This document shows positions 7,710 to 16,718 of a stretch of DNA of 64,000 bases, piece after piece. A program made the position numbers and the translations under genes. The DNA is taken from NCBI RefSeq assembly GCF_001884065.1, contig NZ_MACH01000068.1:1-64000 (forward strand), read 5' to 3'. The notes beneath the pieces are model-generated. The model ran no database searches. It was not told where the DNA came from and worked only from the letters and a program-made list of their open reading frames with translations. Positions within the stretch are counted from its first letter, which is position 1, and each line of letters opens with the position of its first letter. This stretch comes from Bacillus proteolyticus. GTDB lineage: Bacteria > Bacillota > Bacilli > Bacillales > Bacillaceae_G.

Positions 7710-8828
7710 TCAAACCGGTAATTGAATTTCTATTTTCGTTCCCTTTTCTGGTTCTGCTTTTATTCGAAAAATCCCCCTCATTAATTCAATTCGTTCTTTC
7801 ATACTTTTCAAACCAAGTGCGGACTCTCTTACTTGTTCCTGTATAAATCCTATTCCGTTATCTTCTATGTAAAAGTGCAGCTTATTATCTTCAATCCTTA
7901 AATGAACACATACTTTTTCACACGAAGCATGCTTTTTACAATTATGTAATGCCTCTTGGCTTATACGCCATAAAACTTCTTCTATTTCATCTTCAATTAA
8001 AACCATTCCATCAATTCGAACTTCCACTTGAATCCCTAACAGTTTTCCATAATTTTGTATCGCTTCTGCTAAACCTTTTTCTAATCCTTCAGGTCTTAAT
8101 TGCCAAATTAATAGCGTCATCTCTTGTAATGCTTCTTGCGATAATTCCCCAATATAACTTAACATCTCTTGCAAATCTCTATCTTGCGTCATATTCAGAG
8201 TACCTTTCGCTGTTAGCATAATAGAAAATAACAATTGTTTAACTGAATCATGTAAATCACGAGCCAATCGATTCCTTTCAGCTACAACTACATATTTACG
8301 TTCTTTCTCCACTAATTGAATACGTTGTATTGTCGTTCCAATTTGAAATGCAATCGATTCTAATAACGCTAACTCTTCCTCAGAAAAATGTGTTTTATGG
8401 GGCGAGGCCACATTTAATAGACCAAATCTCTCTGATCCGGACCTAAGTGGAATTGTCGCATGATGTGTAACATCTTCTGTTTCACCCCAATTACATTCAA
8501 TCGCATCTTCTATTCGCTTACATTCAATAATATTTGTCGCTTTTTCTAATCTGCCATTCACAAAACGTTCTACACACCAACAGTCTCCTTCACACATCGG
8601 CTTCTTCTTTTGCCACGTAAGGGCTGGTGGTAAGTTTTCGTCTACAAGCATACGGTGCTTTCCACTTTCATCAATAAAGAATATCCACCCTGTTTGTAAA
8701 TTCATAACTTGTAACAATGTATGTAAAACTTTTTCTAACATGTCCTGTAAATTCGTTGCTTCATTTAGCAATTCCGCAATTTCTTTTAATGCTTCTAAAC
8801 GATGTATCTCTTTTTCTTCAAAGTTCAT
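7710..8828 (-). CDS. GAF-domain sensor histidine kinase (YhcY/AirS-like, possible Fe-S sensor)
   Basis: Cytoplasmic kinase of about 372 residues: a GAF domain (~25-175), the HisKA_3 phospho-acceptor helix with ARDLHDSVKQLLF, then a HATPase domain with N-box EALHNCKKHA and a GIGF glycine box. The GAF domain has Cys-X3-Cys-X-Cys-X17-Cys (CEGDCWC … EC). This resembles the cluster-binding Cys set of staphylococcal AirS, a [2Fe-2S] redox and oxygen sensor. ATG 8828 is preferred, with GGTGA 5 nt upstream; in-frame TTG/ATG codons further up lack spacing. The stop is 15 bp before the regulator's start. Confidence 0.85.
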   Translation of the reverse strand: MNFEEKEIHRLEALKEIAELLNEATNLQDMLEKVLHTLLQVMNLQTGWIFFIDESGKHRMLVDENLPPALTWQKKKPMCEGDCWCVERFVNGRLEKATNIIECKRIEDAIECNWGETEDVTHHATIPLRSGSERFGLLNVASPHKTHFSEEELALLESIAFQIGTTIQRIQLVEKERKYVVVAERNRLARDLHDSVKQLLFSIMLTAKGTLNMTQDRDLQEMLSYIGELSQEALQEMTLLIWQLRPEGLEKGLAEAIQNYGKLLGIQVEVRIDGMVLIEDEIEEVLWRISQEALHNCKKHASCEKVCVHLRIEDNKLHFYIEDNGIGFIQEQVRESALGLKSMKERIELMRGIFRIKAEPEKGTKIEIQLPV

Positions 8829-8880
8829 TCTCATCACCAACTATCATTATAACATTAAGAAATTTCTAAATTCTATAAAT

Positions 8881-8915
8881 AAAAAAGAACTGAATTTCTT
8901 CAGCTCTTTTTTATT
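8881..8915. terminator. bidirectional-type terminator upstream of kinase
   Basis: AAAAAAGAACTGAA-TTTC-TTCAGCTCTTTTTT: a stem with one mismatch and flanking A/T tracts, between the kinase start and the MscS gene. It probably ends transcription of an upstream minus-strand unit. Confidence 0.55.
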
Positions 8916-9056
8916 TATCAATCATTTTTTTATTTTCTCTTTAAATTTTGGCAGCGTAATTCTTAAACTGAACTACGCCAAGTAATGAAGTTACTTTTTA
9001 AGCCCTCTAAAACTCATCTACATCTACAAATCCGAATTCAAAATGTAAAGCTTTAT

Positions 9057-9950
9057 TTAATTGTCTGACAAAGATTGTTCCCCATGGATATGCTGCAAAC
9101 TTTCAGTAGTAACGAACATATTCGCTGCTGGCATTTGCACTTGATGTTTATGGAACATAGCCATTAATGCAAATCTTACTTGTCTAGAAGTTTCAAAATA
9201 ATCTTCTGGTTTAATTAAACCTGTAATACAAAATTCATATCCAACATATTTAAGGTTAGGATTTAAGTCTGTAACACCAACATATTTAAATGGTTCAACA
9301 GCCTCATCCTCTACTTTATACAGACTTTGTTCCAAATTTTCATTGCATATAACACATACGTCTTCTAACAATTCCTTAACTCTTGTAGGATCTTCCTGAT
9401 AACTTACCGTGATGCGTTCAATTACTCGCATCCACCCTTTATTAAAATTTTGTATCGTTCTAATCTCTCCATGTGGTATGGTAAGTAGTTTTCCTGACCA
9501 TTCACGTATTTGCATAAAACGAATACTAATTTCCTCAATAGTTCCCGAATTTGTTCCGTTAAAAGTAACAAAATCGCCAACACGAAACTCTTTGTCCGCT
9601 AATCTCGCAAAGCCTAATATGACATCTTTTAGCATTTGTTGCGCAGCAAAACCAATGACTACTCCCGCTATCCCTGCACCTGCAATAATGCTTTTTATAT
9701 CTACAAACTGACTAATTAAATAAATGATTAGACTGATGATAATGATATATCTAAAAATAGATCGAATGACACTTTGAATCGTCTGTTCTACCTCTTCATC
9801 AAAAAAGCTGGACTTTCTAAAAAACCAATCAATAATGCGATTTATTACAAACGAAATGATGATAAGAACTAAAGCAAATAGTAAAAACCTTAATAGTAAA
9901 AACTCCCTTACATAATTAAAAAACTCCTCAGTATACGCTAATACACTCAT
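9057..9950 (-). CDS. small-conductance mechanosensitive channel (MscS family)
   Basis: 297 residues. Three N-terminal membrane helices end in the glycine/alanine-rich pore helix (SIIAGAGIAGVVIGFAAQQ, near residues 90-110). A β-domain with VGDFVTFNGTSGTIEEI-like sequence and a cytoplasmic C-terminal domain follow. MscS channels open under membrane tension to release solutes on hypo-osmotic shock. The start follows GGAAGTGG. Single gene, no obvious operon partner. Similar to B. subtilis YkuT/YhdY. Confidence 0.9.
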   Translation of the reverse strand: MSVLAYTEEFFNYVREFLLLRFLLFALVLIIISFVINRIIDWFFRKSSFFDEEVEQTIQSVIRSIFRYIIIISLIIYLISQFVDIKSIIAGAGIAGVVIGFAAQQMLKDVILGFARLADKEFRVGDFVTFNGTNSGTIEEISIRFMQIREWSGKLLTIPHGEIRTIQNFNKGWMRVIERITVSYQEDPTRVKELLEDVCVICNENLEQSLYKVEDEAVEPFKYVGVTDLNPNLKYVGYEFCITGLIKPEDYFETSRQVRFALMAMFHKHQVQMPAANMFVTTESLQHIHGEQSLSDN

Positions 9951-10301
9951 CTATCCACTTCCTTATTTTTAAAAAATTTCATGCAGAGCTGATTTATTGT
10001 AATTACTTATTGATTATCTCAAAATTTGCTTTCGCAACTTTTTTCCCTGATCTTTCATTTTACTTTCTTAACTATGTATTTGTATCCCTAGTTCATCTCC
10101 AACAATATAACCCTTTCATCAATCTTTCAACTTCAGATGTCCTTTTCTATTTACTATAAATATACCCTTTTTAATAATCTAAAGGGAGATTACAATAGAA
10201 ATTTTTATAAGCAACTTTGTAATTCTCACCTCGTTCAAAGGAATACATTCACATAACACCGAATAGTTCATTTGATACTTTTTTCATGGAGGTTACAATT
10301 A
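9951..10301. other. 351-bp intergenic region
   Basis: AT-rich region between divergent mscS and nudix genes. I see no gene, strong hairpin or repeat. Promoters for both genes must lie here. Confidence 0.4.
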
Positions 10302-10751
10302 ATGGGATATATCGAAGAACTAAGAGCAATTGTTGGATCAAGACCACTCAATTTAGCAGGAGTTGCTGTAGCTGTTTTAAATGACCAAGGACAAATATTA
10401 CTACAACAAAGACGAAATGGCATGTGGGGTGTTCCTGGAGGGTTTGTGGAACTCGGTGAATCCACAGAAGAAGCTGGAAGACGAGAAGTGCTTGAAGAAA
10501 CAGGTATTGAAATTGGTATACTTCAGTTAGTAAGTGTATTTTCAGGTAAAGAGTTTTTTGTGAAATTAGCGAATGGAGATGAATTTTATCCTATAACAAT
10601 CGCTTACCTTTGCAAAGACATTACAGGTGGCTTGTTAAAAGCAGACGGAGTTGAATCATTACATGTACAATTTTTCGATTTAAATGGGCTACCAGAAAAG
10701 ATTAGTCCGTTCATTAAAAAGTTAATTCAACAACAATTCGTTTCTATTTAA
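10302..10751 (+). CDS. Nudix hydrolase
   Basis: 149 residues with a complete Nudix box (GGFVELGESTEEAGRREVLEE, from about residue 47; GX5EX7REUXEEXGU), so a metal-dependent pyrophosphohydrolase of nucleoside diphosphate derivatives. The preceding QQRRNGMWGVPGG is typical of MutT-like and ADP-ribose pyrophosphatase-like enzymes. The exact substrate is unknown. ATG 10302 follows GGAGGT; a TTG 30 bp upstream is less likely. Monocistronic, closed by a hairpin terminator. Confidence 0.88.
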   Translation: MGYIEELRAIVGSRPLNLAGVAVAVLNDQGQILLQQRRNGMWGVPGGFVELGESTEEAGRREVLEETGIEIGILQLVSVFSGKEFFVKLANGDEFYPITIAYLCKDITGGLLKADGVESLHVQFFDLNGLPEKISPFIKKLIQQQFVSI

Positions 10752-10756
10752 ATGTA

Positions 10757-10787
10757 AAAAAAGAGACCTTTTCAAAGGCCTCTTTTT
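10757..10787. terminator. bidirectional terminator
   Basis: AAAAAAGAGACC-TTTTCAAA-GGCCTCTTTTT, shared by the convergent nudix and pncA genes. Confidence 0.8.
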
Positions 10788-11335
10788 CACTTCACTTCTG
10801 CATTTAAACAAGATTTAAAATGTCCAAGTGCATATTCATGCCCTTGCGCATTAAAAGATGCAACCGCCTTTTCATAAACGACAATTTTAAATCCTTTATT
10901 ATAAGCATCTACTGCTGTATGAAGAACACAAATATCAGTACATACCCCTACAAGATGAACTTCTTCTATTCCTCTTTCTCTTAGTTTCATCTCTAGATCC
11001 GTTCCCGCAAATGCACTGTATCGCGTTTTGTCCATGTAATATACATTCTTATCATTTTTATATTTTTCGTATACATTTTGTAATTCACCAAACAAGTTTC
11101 TTCCATTTGTACCTGCTATATTATGAGGTGGAAACAAATTGGCTTCTGGATGATGTACATCATTTTCTTCATGTTTATCGATTGCAAACACTACGTAATC
11201 TCCATTTTCAATATATTGCTTCGTTATATGTACAAGTTCTTTCTCAATTTCTTGACCTGGCTTCCCGCAAGTTAAAGCACCTTTTTCAGCTACAAAATCA
11301 TATGTATAGTCGATATTAATAAGAGCTCGTTTCAT
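10787..11335 (-). CDS. pncA: nicotinamidase (isochorismatase family)
   Basis: 182-residue cysteine hydrolase converting nicotinamide to nicotinate for NAD salvage. The catalytic Asp is in NIDYTYDF (near residue 8-12), the nucleophilic Cys in GVCTDICVLHTA (near 132), and a Lys/metal-site region lies around the middle (DKHEENDVHHPE). Length and order agree with B. subtilis PncA (YueJ, 183 residues). Another isochorismatase-fold amidase is the alternative. Single gene. Confidence 0.82.
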   Translation of the reverse strand: MKRALINIDYTYDFVAEKGALTCGKPGQEIEKELVHITKQYIENGDYVVFAIDKHEENDVHHPEANLFPPHNIAGTNGRNLFGELQNVYEKYKNDKNVYYMDKTRYSAFAGTDLEMKLRERGIEEVHLVGVCTDICVLHTAVDAYNKGFKIVVYEKAVASFNAQGHEYALGHFKSCLNAEVK

Positions 11336-11470
11336 TACTACTATCTCTCCTTCTTCTGTTTCACAGTAAACAATAGAAAATTTGTTATTACGACATCGTA
11401 TGTACTATTCGACATTTCAAATGAAATCCCTACATTTCCAACTCAATACTTACCTTAATCCGAGTTTAGC

Positions 11471-11625
11471 ATAAAGTGAAACTTTAATCAGAGGGGGGTG
11501 TCCATCCCCCTCTGATTATTAGCCTTCACCAATCGGGCTTTTACGGGCAGTTGATCTCCCACCTAACTTCCTCGCATGCGCCGAATTTTTAGGTGGGGTT
11601 CTTACTGCCCGTTAAAGCGGGATAA
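11471..11625 (+). repeat. bcr1-like repeat, copy C
   Basis: A 155-bp copy from ATAAAGTGAAACTTTAATC to AAGCGGGATAA, well conserved with copy A. Its end overlaps the 3' end of a small minus-strand ORF. Confidence 0.75.
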
Positions 11626-11771
11626 AATCGGTACACAATGACAAAACATACAGTTCCAATTAATAAATCATGAATTTGATAATTGAGCGTTACTTCAATT
11701 TCCTCTTGTAAGGTAAACCAAATTATCGACATCATTATCACAAGTAAGAAAATACGAATACATCGCTTCAA
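11589..11771 (-). CDS. small two-helix membrane protein, C-terminus from bcr1
   Basis: 60 residues from a TTG start at 11771 with AAAGGGA about 8 nt upstream. There are two hydrophobic segments (about 5-21 and 35-50). The last 12 residues (YPALTGSKNPT) are encoded by the bcr1-like repeat, so the native end has been overwritten. No family is recognised. The TTG start and small size make it uncertain. Confidence 0.4.
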   Translation of the reverse strand: MKRCIRIFLLVIMMSIIWFTLQEEIEVTLNYQIHDLLIGTVCFVIVYRFYPALTGSKNPT

Positions 11772-11877
11772 ATTTTCAATCCCTTTCTCTTACATAGCAA
11801 AGAATAACTTCTTCCTATTCATTCGTATTGGAAAGCGAAACAGATTATTCTCTATTACATCATTCGATCCATACAAA

Positions 11878-11912
11878 AAAGCACACTACTTTTTTGAGTA
11901 ATGTACTTTTTA
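11878..11912. terminator. terminator after lipoprotein gene
   Basis: Imperfect stem AGTACATTACT/AGTAGTGTGCT, followed on the minus strand by TTTTTTG, just past the stop at 11919. Confidence 0.55.
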
Positions 11913-11918
11913 TTCCGC

Positions 11919-12407
11919 TTAAGACGCAGGCTTCGTTTCAAATGTCGCTTGATTAAAGCTAATGACTTTTCCTTTCGGGTCATTGTTTTCAAACTGAGCT
12001 GCGGTAATCGTATGACTACCTGTCTCAAGCATTTTTTCTTTTAATTGTACTGTTGTCTGTGTTGAACTAGTTACTTGATGTTTATCTGCAAATATTTGAT
12101 CTACAAATACGAATGTATCTTTATCGTTTTGAAAATTAGAAAGTTCTAACTCGACTTGCTGAATTAAAGTATCTTTTTTGATAAATACAGTCGGTATATT
12201 GCCATTTTCAGAAGTACCATCTGGTGTAATTACTTTTACTTTCCCTTCTCCAACTGGTATTGCCCCTTCAGGAAATACAACCATATTCTCATCACTTGCA
12301 TTTACAACCTGTTCTTTCTGATTAGACTGTGCGTCCTCTTTTTCCTTTGGAGTACCACAACCTACTAATAACAATACAGACAGTCCAGCGATTATGAATT
12401 TCTTCAA
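11919..12407 (-). CDS. lipoprotein of unknown function
   Basis: 162 residues. An N-terminal lysine-led hydrophobic signal ends in the lipobox LLVGC (Cys at residue 17), so the protein should be lipid-anchored on the outer face of the membrane. A charged linker (KEKEDAQSNQKEQ) follows, then a β-rich domain of about 115 residues with no motif I recognise. The start is preceded by a GGGGGATG-like site. Monocistronic with its own terminator. Confidence 0.7.
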   Translation of the reverse strand: MKKFIIAGLSVLLLVGCGTPKEKEDAQSNQKEQVVNASDENMVVFPEGAIPVGEGKVKVITPDGTSENGNIPTVFIKKDTLIQQVELELSNFQNDKDTFVFVDQIFADKHQVTSSTQTTVQLKEKMLETGSHTITAAQFENNDPKGKVISFNQATFETKPAS

Positions 12408-12625
12408 AATTCATCCCCCCTGTAATTTCATTATATTTTATTATACAAAAATAATTTTAATATTTTAAAACTACTTTTAACACTTTCATGAACAAATACT
12501 ATCTTGCTCACGATTACTGTATCATACTTTCCTTAATAGAACATTAATTTTTTGTAAGCAATAAATAGAAATTCTTTCTTATTCATCATTTTAGCCCAAA
12601 ATCACACCAAAATATCCCAAAAAAT

Positions 12626-12657
12626 AAAAAGACATCGTTATTTCCAATGTCTTTTTT
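12626..12657. terminator. terminator after nitroreductase gene
   Basis: AAAAAGACATCGTTATTTCCAATGTCTTTTTT-type stem with a U tract in the minus direction, 6 bp past the stop. Confidence 0.65.
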
Positions 12658-12662
12658 ATCTA

Positions 12663-13310
12663 TTATTTAATAAATGTTGTAATCTCATCTACTTCTTTTC
12701 TTGGAAGTTTCTTCGGTTTATCTTTCGGAAACCCGAGTGAAATAACCATATTTATTTGTTTTCCAGGCTCAATTTGTAAATATTGTCGCAGTTCATCCTG
12801 AGCTAATAATACAGGTCCTGTCATTGGACAAGTACCAAGTCCCTTCGCATGTGCAGCCAACATTAAGTTTTGTGCCGCTAAACAGCTACTCTTAATCCCT
12901 TCCTCTTCCCACACTGAATCAGGAACGAAGGCAATTGGATCAAATATCTTTTCACGAAACTTTGATTCATATGGCGTTGCCAAACATACGATTAATACTG
13001 GTGCCTCTGAGAAAGCTGTCGCATACGGTCCGAAAGAACGTGTAAGTAATTTCCCTGCTTTCTCTTCTCCATTTTCTGCTGCTTTTGCTGCAAGTTTATG
13101 TAATGCATCCCATGTCATTTGTTCAATTTCTTTAATTTTCTCTCGGTTCATAATAACCAAAAACTCCCACGTTTGTGAGTTCGTATCACTCGGTGCGTAA
13201 CGAGCACAATCAATAATTTCTTTTATATCACTTATGGACACTTCTTGTTCCGTGAATTTTCTAACACTTCGTCTACCGTGAATTACTTCTTTAAAATCTT
13301 CATAATTCAT
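12663..13310 (-). CDS. nitroreductase-family FMN oxidoreductase
   Basis: 215 residues. The N-terminal signature RRSVRKFTEQEV with ARYAPSDTNSQTWEF is the FMN-binding start of NfsB/FRP-type nitroreductases. AKGLGTCPMTGP in the C-terminal half is also typical. Such enzymes reduce nitro compounds, quinones or flavins with NAD(P)H as homodimers. The physiological substrate is not predictable. Single gene with a terminator. Confidence 0.85.
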   Translation of the reverse strand: MNYEDFKEVIHGRRSVRKFTEQEVSISDIKEIIDCARYAPSDTNSQTWEFLVIMNREKIKEIEQMTWDALHKLAAKAAENGEEKAGKLLTRSFGPYATAFSEAPVLIVCLATPYESKFREKIFDPIAFVPDSVWEEEGIKSSCLAAQNLMLAAHAKGLGTCPMTGPVLLAQDELRQYLQIEPGKQINMVISLGFPKDKPKKLPRKEVDEITTFIK

Positions 13311-13371
13311 ACATAAAATCCCCTTTTTACAGCGTTTTCAAAACTTGTCCTACGGTTGAATTATATCATGA

Positions 13372-13401
13372 AAAAAAGCCGGAAGAATACCAGCTTTTTT
13401 C
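13372..13401. terminator. terminator after dat
   Basis: AAAAAAAGCCGG…ACCAGCTTTTTT stem-loop, 8 bp past the stop of the transaminase gene. Confidence 0.65.
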
Positions 13402-13408
13402 TTCAGTA

Positions 13409-14284
13409 TTAATTTGTCACTTTAAACAAACTAATACTCTCTTCATATGCAGCTTGTAGTTTTTTCGTAATTGGTCCTCTTTCACCGTTTCCAAACTGCT
13501 CATCACCAATTTGAACAACCGGGAATATTTCGAGCGGTGTCGCTGTAAAGAAGCACTCATCAGATTCATATACTTCCTGTAATGAGAATTCTCGCTCTTC
13601 TACTTCAATATGTAAAGCTTTTGCTAATGTAATAACATAGTGACGAGTAATGCCGTGTAGAATAAAATTGTCAGTTGGATGGGTAATCAATGTATTATTT
13701 TTCACCATAAAGAAATTAGAGTGACACCCCTCAGTTACAATTCCCTCTCGTACTAATATCGCTTCTTGATACCCTTGCTCATTTATTTTATTTTTAATCA
13801 TAATATTCGGTAGCAGGTTTAATGATTTTATATGACAAAACTTCCATCTGATGTCCTCTTCTACTGTTACTTTGATCCCCGCTTCCATTGAAGCAACTGG
13901 TCTTGGGAACGAAACAAGATTTGCAAAATATGTCGGCTGTAAATCTGCCTCATATACATGATTACGCGGTTGTGCGCCTCTTGATATTTGTAAATATACA
14001 TTCCCATCTTCTTGAAATTGATTTTTTTCAATCATTTGATGTAACCCTTCCACTAATTCTTCCTTCGTAAATGGTGGAACTAGTTTAATTTCTTCCATTG
14101 ATTTAAAAAATCGCTCCAAATGTAAATCTAATAAATGAGGCTTACCATCGTATAGTCTAAATACCTCATAAATACCATCACCAAATTGGAAGCCTCGCTC
14201 TTCTAATGCGACCATCGGCTGTTCTTCCTTCGTATTAATAATTCTCCCATTGAACAAAATCCAATCTTTATGAGTAGCCTTCAT
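13409..14284 (-). CDS. dat: D-amino acid aminotransferase (class IV)
   Basis: 291-residue PLP enzyme of fold type IV, converting D-alanine and 2-oxoglutarate to pyruvate and D-glutamate for peptidoglycan. Visible: the start GFQFGDGIYEV, the PLP lysine in HIKSLNLLPN (near residue 146) and the substrate-carboxylate segment RGAQPRNH. ATG 14284 is chosen because AAAGGAGTGGGG lies just upstream; a longer frame to 14326 has no site. The branched-chain aminotransferase branch is unlikely given RGAQPRNH. Confidence 0.88.
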   Translation of the reverse strand: MKATHKDWILFNGRIINTKEEQPMVALEERGFQFGDGIYEVFRLYDGKPHLLDLHLERFFKSMEEIKLVPPFTKEELVEGLHQMIEKNQFQEDGNVYLQISRGAQPRNHVYEADLQPTYFANLVSFPRPVASMEAGIKVTVEEDIRWKFCHIKSLNLLPNIMIKNKINEQGYQEAILVREGIVTEGCHSNFFMVKNNTLITHPTDNFILHGITRHYVITLAKALHIEVEEREFSLQEVYESDECFFTATPLEIFPVVQIGDEQFGNGERGPITKKLQAAYEESISLFKVTN

Positions 14285-14369
14285 TCTTCCCCACTCCTTT
14301 ATTACATGATTGGTTTTATTGTACAACTTATACCGTTCTGAAAGAAGGAATTTTCTGTATTTTCACAAA

Positions 14370-14402
14370 TAAAAAGTACATCACTTCGTAAAAGTGATGT
14401 AC
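14370..14402. terminator. terminator after siderophore-binding lipoprotein
   Basis: AGTACATCACTT-CGTA-AAAGTGATGTACT, a 12-bp stem with AAAAA on the far side, giving a U tract in the minus direction. Confidence 0.7.
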
Positions 14403-14414
14403 TCTATCATTCAT

Positions 14415-15377
14415 TTATTTAAGAAAATATTTTTCAATATCATCTAACATAAGGTTTGCAGCTTTAATGCCGCCTGCTGTATTCCAAATTACTTCATCTA
14501 CTTGGAATACTTTATTATTTTTAGAAGCCTGTAATTGCTTAAAGAGTGGATCTTCTGTCCATTCTTTCGCTAACGTATTTCCTTCATTATTCTTATCCGC
14601 ATCTTTATCAGATGTGAAGTAGAATATGTAGTCCCCATCCATATTCGGAATTTGCTCTTTTGTAATTCCTTTTATCGCAAATTCATCTTTATCTTGTAGT
14701 GGTGGTCGCTTAAATCCAACATCATTTAAAACAGCACCTGAGAATGAATTTTTCTGATAAATCCGGACATCACCTGGTACGAAGCGAATAATAGAAACTG
14801 TAGAATTCAATTTATCTCCTAGCTTCTCTTTCATTCCTTCAATACGTTTTTTATAATCTTCAAGAGCCTTTTGCCCTTCTTTTTCTTTATTTACAGCTTT
14901 TGTATAGAGTGTAAAGTTTTCCTTCCAATCCCCGCGCAATGTTTCAGCGTATACAGTTGGCGCTATTTCGTTCAATTGCTCATATATTTTTTCATGACGC
15001 ATTTTATTCCCGATAATTAAATCCGGCTGAAGCTTCATAACTGCCTCTAAATTAATATCACGCTCAGTTCCTACAACTTTCGTATCTTTTAACTCTTTTG
15101 CTAAATGAGGATACCATTCATCGCCAGCACGTGGTTTTGTAGTTCCAACTGGTGTTACTCCAACAGCTAAAAGTGCCTCCGCACCCTCATTTGTTAAAAC
15201 AACTACTTTTTTAGGTGTACCATTTACTGTTGTTTCACCCATTGCATGCTTTACAGTATACGAATCTTTTGCTTTAGCTGATGTATCATTTTCTTTTTTC
15301 TCTTCTTTGCTACACCCTGCGATTATTACCATAAGTATCATAATGCAGAACATAAATATTTTTTTACTATGTACCAT
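14415..15377 (-). CDS. iron-siderophore ABC transporter substrate-binding lipoprotein
   Basis: 320 residues. The signal peptide ends in lipobox IIAGC (Cys 22), followed by a FhuD/FepB-type periplasmic-binding fold with the usual ITLE-like opening (KVVVLTNEGAEALLAVGVTPVG) and GTERDINLEAVMKLQPDLIIG. It would capture a ferric siderophore outside the cell and deliver it to a FhuB/G-type permease. No permease or ATPase is nearby. A Fur-like operator lies just upstream, so iron repression is expected. Similar to YfiY/YfmC-class binders; the ligand is unknown. Confidence 0.88.
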   Translation of the reverse strand: MVHSKKIFMFCIMILMVIIAGCSKEEKKENDTSAKAKDSYTVKHAMGETTVNGTPKKVVVLTNEGAEALLAVGVTPVGTTKPRAGDEWYPHLAKELKDTKVVGTERDINLEAVMKLQPDLIIGNKMRHEKIYEQLNEIAPTVYAETLRGDWKENFTLYTKAVNKEKEGQKALEDYKKRIEGMKEKLGDKLNSTVSIIRFVPGDVRIYQKNSFSGAVLNDVGFKRPPLQDKDEFAIKGITKEQIPNMDGDYIFYFTSDKDADKNNEGNTLAKEWTEDPLFKQLQASKNNKVFQVDEVIWNTAGGIKAANLMLDDIEKYFLK

Positions 15378-15392
15378 ATGTCCTCCCTAGAT

Positions 15393-15411
15393 GAAATCGA
15401 TTATCATTAAC
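15393..15411 (-). promoter_or_regulatory. Fur box
   Basis: GTTAATGATAATCGATTTC on the minus strand matches 15 of 19 positions of the classical GATAATGATAATCATTATC box. It lies 16 bp upstream of the siderophore-binding lipoprotein start. Confidence 0.75.
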
Positions 15412-15611
15412 AATTAAAGGTTAATGTATATTACATACATTGTCAATGTATATCAGAAAACTTTTTTAATATATACAATTTAAATTTTATCCGCTATTCA
15501 AATGTTTATTTTTAAAATAAACTGTATAAGTATGAAAATAATAAACGTTCTTAAAATGCGTATCTACGTTATACATAAATACGCATTCATATTACATTAT
15601 AAATTCATTTT

Positions 15612-16613
15612 CTAATATTGATTATATTTAATATATGATGGATCATTGTACACCCATTGATTTCCACCAAGGTTCAACCAACCGTTTTGATTAATATACA
15701 CTAAATAAGATTCTGGATTATTTAATTTACGAATAACTGAAGAAGATGTTGATGGACCACTTCTTAAATTCACATTCGTTCCTTGTATATATGCGACACC
15801 AATTGCACTTCCATCACTATTGCTCGTCTTTACAAAATTAATGTACGAAGGGTCATTATACACCCATTGTCCATTTCCTAAGTCCAACCATCCATTACTT
15901 TCCTGATATACGACATACGACTCTGGAGAGTTTAGTTGACGAATAACTGAAGAGGACGTTGATGGACCACTTCTTAAATTCACATTTTTCCCAAGTATAT
16001 AGGCGATCCCCTTTGTTTGTGGTGTTGGCTGAGGGTTTGGAGGTTGTGGATTTGGAGGATTGGGATTTGGAGCAACTCCAAAAATAGCTGCTATCCCATT
16101 TGCATACGCTTGACTTAAGTCTTCAATAAATTGTGGATTTTTCAATAAATTAGCATCAAACGTTGTATCAATAAAAGCAGTCTCAGTTAAAATTGCATCC
16201 ATTGCAGTCTCTCTTAGTACCGCATAATTTGCTTTTTTGGCTCCTCGGTCACGAAGACCATATTTAGTTAATACAGGATTGACTGCTGCATGCATTTTTT
16301 GTTGCTTTTCATATGCGGAACTACTATTAGATAGCGCATTGTAAATATAACTTTCAAATCCAGTGCCACCGCCGCTATTAATGTGAAATGAGATAAAATA
16401 ATCTGCACCAAATGAATTAGCAATATTAGCACGTTCTGATAAAGAGATGAATACATCGCTGTCACGTGTCATTTTAATATTGATTGGATAATTTGCAGAT
16501 AAAATATCTCGTACACGTCTAGCAATTTGAAGTGTTAACTCTTTTTCTACTAACCCATTACCAACAGCACCAGAATCATATCCACCATGCCCTGCGTCTA
16601 TAACAAGTTTCAT
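15612..16613 (-). CDS. N-acetylmuramoyl-L-alanine amidase with two SH3b repeats
   Basis: 333 residues: Amidase_3 zinc domain (about 1-175), a Pro/Asn-rich linker (PNPNPPNPQP, ~178-198) and two ~60-residue bacterial SH3 domains beginning GIAYILGKNVNLRSGPS and GVAYIQGTNVNLRSGPS. The zinc ligands fit His in DAGHGG, a Glu in LVEKELT and His in FISFHINS; the catalytic Glu is in ILTETAFID. It cleaves the peptide from muramic acid in peptidoglycan. No signal peptide is present, so it is released by lysis, exported another way, or an endolysin-type remnant. Monocistronic. Confidence 0.88.
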   Translation of the reverse strand: MKLVIDAGHGGYDSGAVGNGLVEKELTLQIARRVRDILSANYPINIKMTRDSDVFISLSERANIANSFGADYFISFHINSGGGTGFESYIYNALSNSSSAYEKQQKMHAAVNPVLTKYGLRDRGAKKANYAVLRETAMDAILTETAFIDTTFDANLLKNPQFIEDLSQAYANGIAAIFGVAPNPNPPNPQPPNPQPTPQTKGIAYILGKNVNLRSGPSTSSSVIRQLNSPESYVVYQESNGWLDLGNGQWVYNDPSYINFVKTSNSDGSAIGVAYIQGTNVNLRSGPSTSSSVIRKLNNPESYLVYINQNGWLNLGGNQWVYNDPSYIKYNQY

Positions 16614-16718
16614 ATATCTTTTTCGTTCCTTTCGTTAAGGTAATAAGCTTACATTTCTACTCGTCCTATTTTATGTTAGTTGTACAAGTTCCGTTACAAA
16701 TACAAAGAAAAAACCCCC

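Noticed and set aside
9990-10060. Short minus-strand ORF of about 14 codons (MKDQGKKLRKQ)
   Set aside because: No convincing ribosome binding site, terminator or hydrophobic segment.
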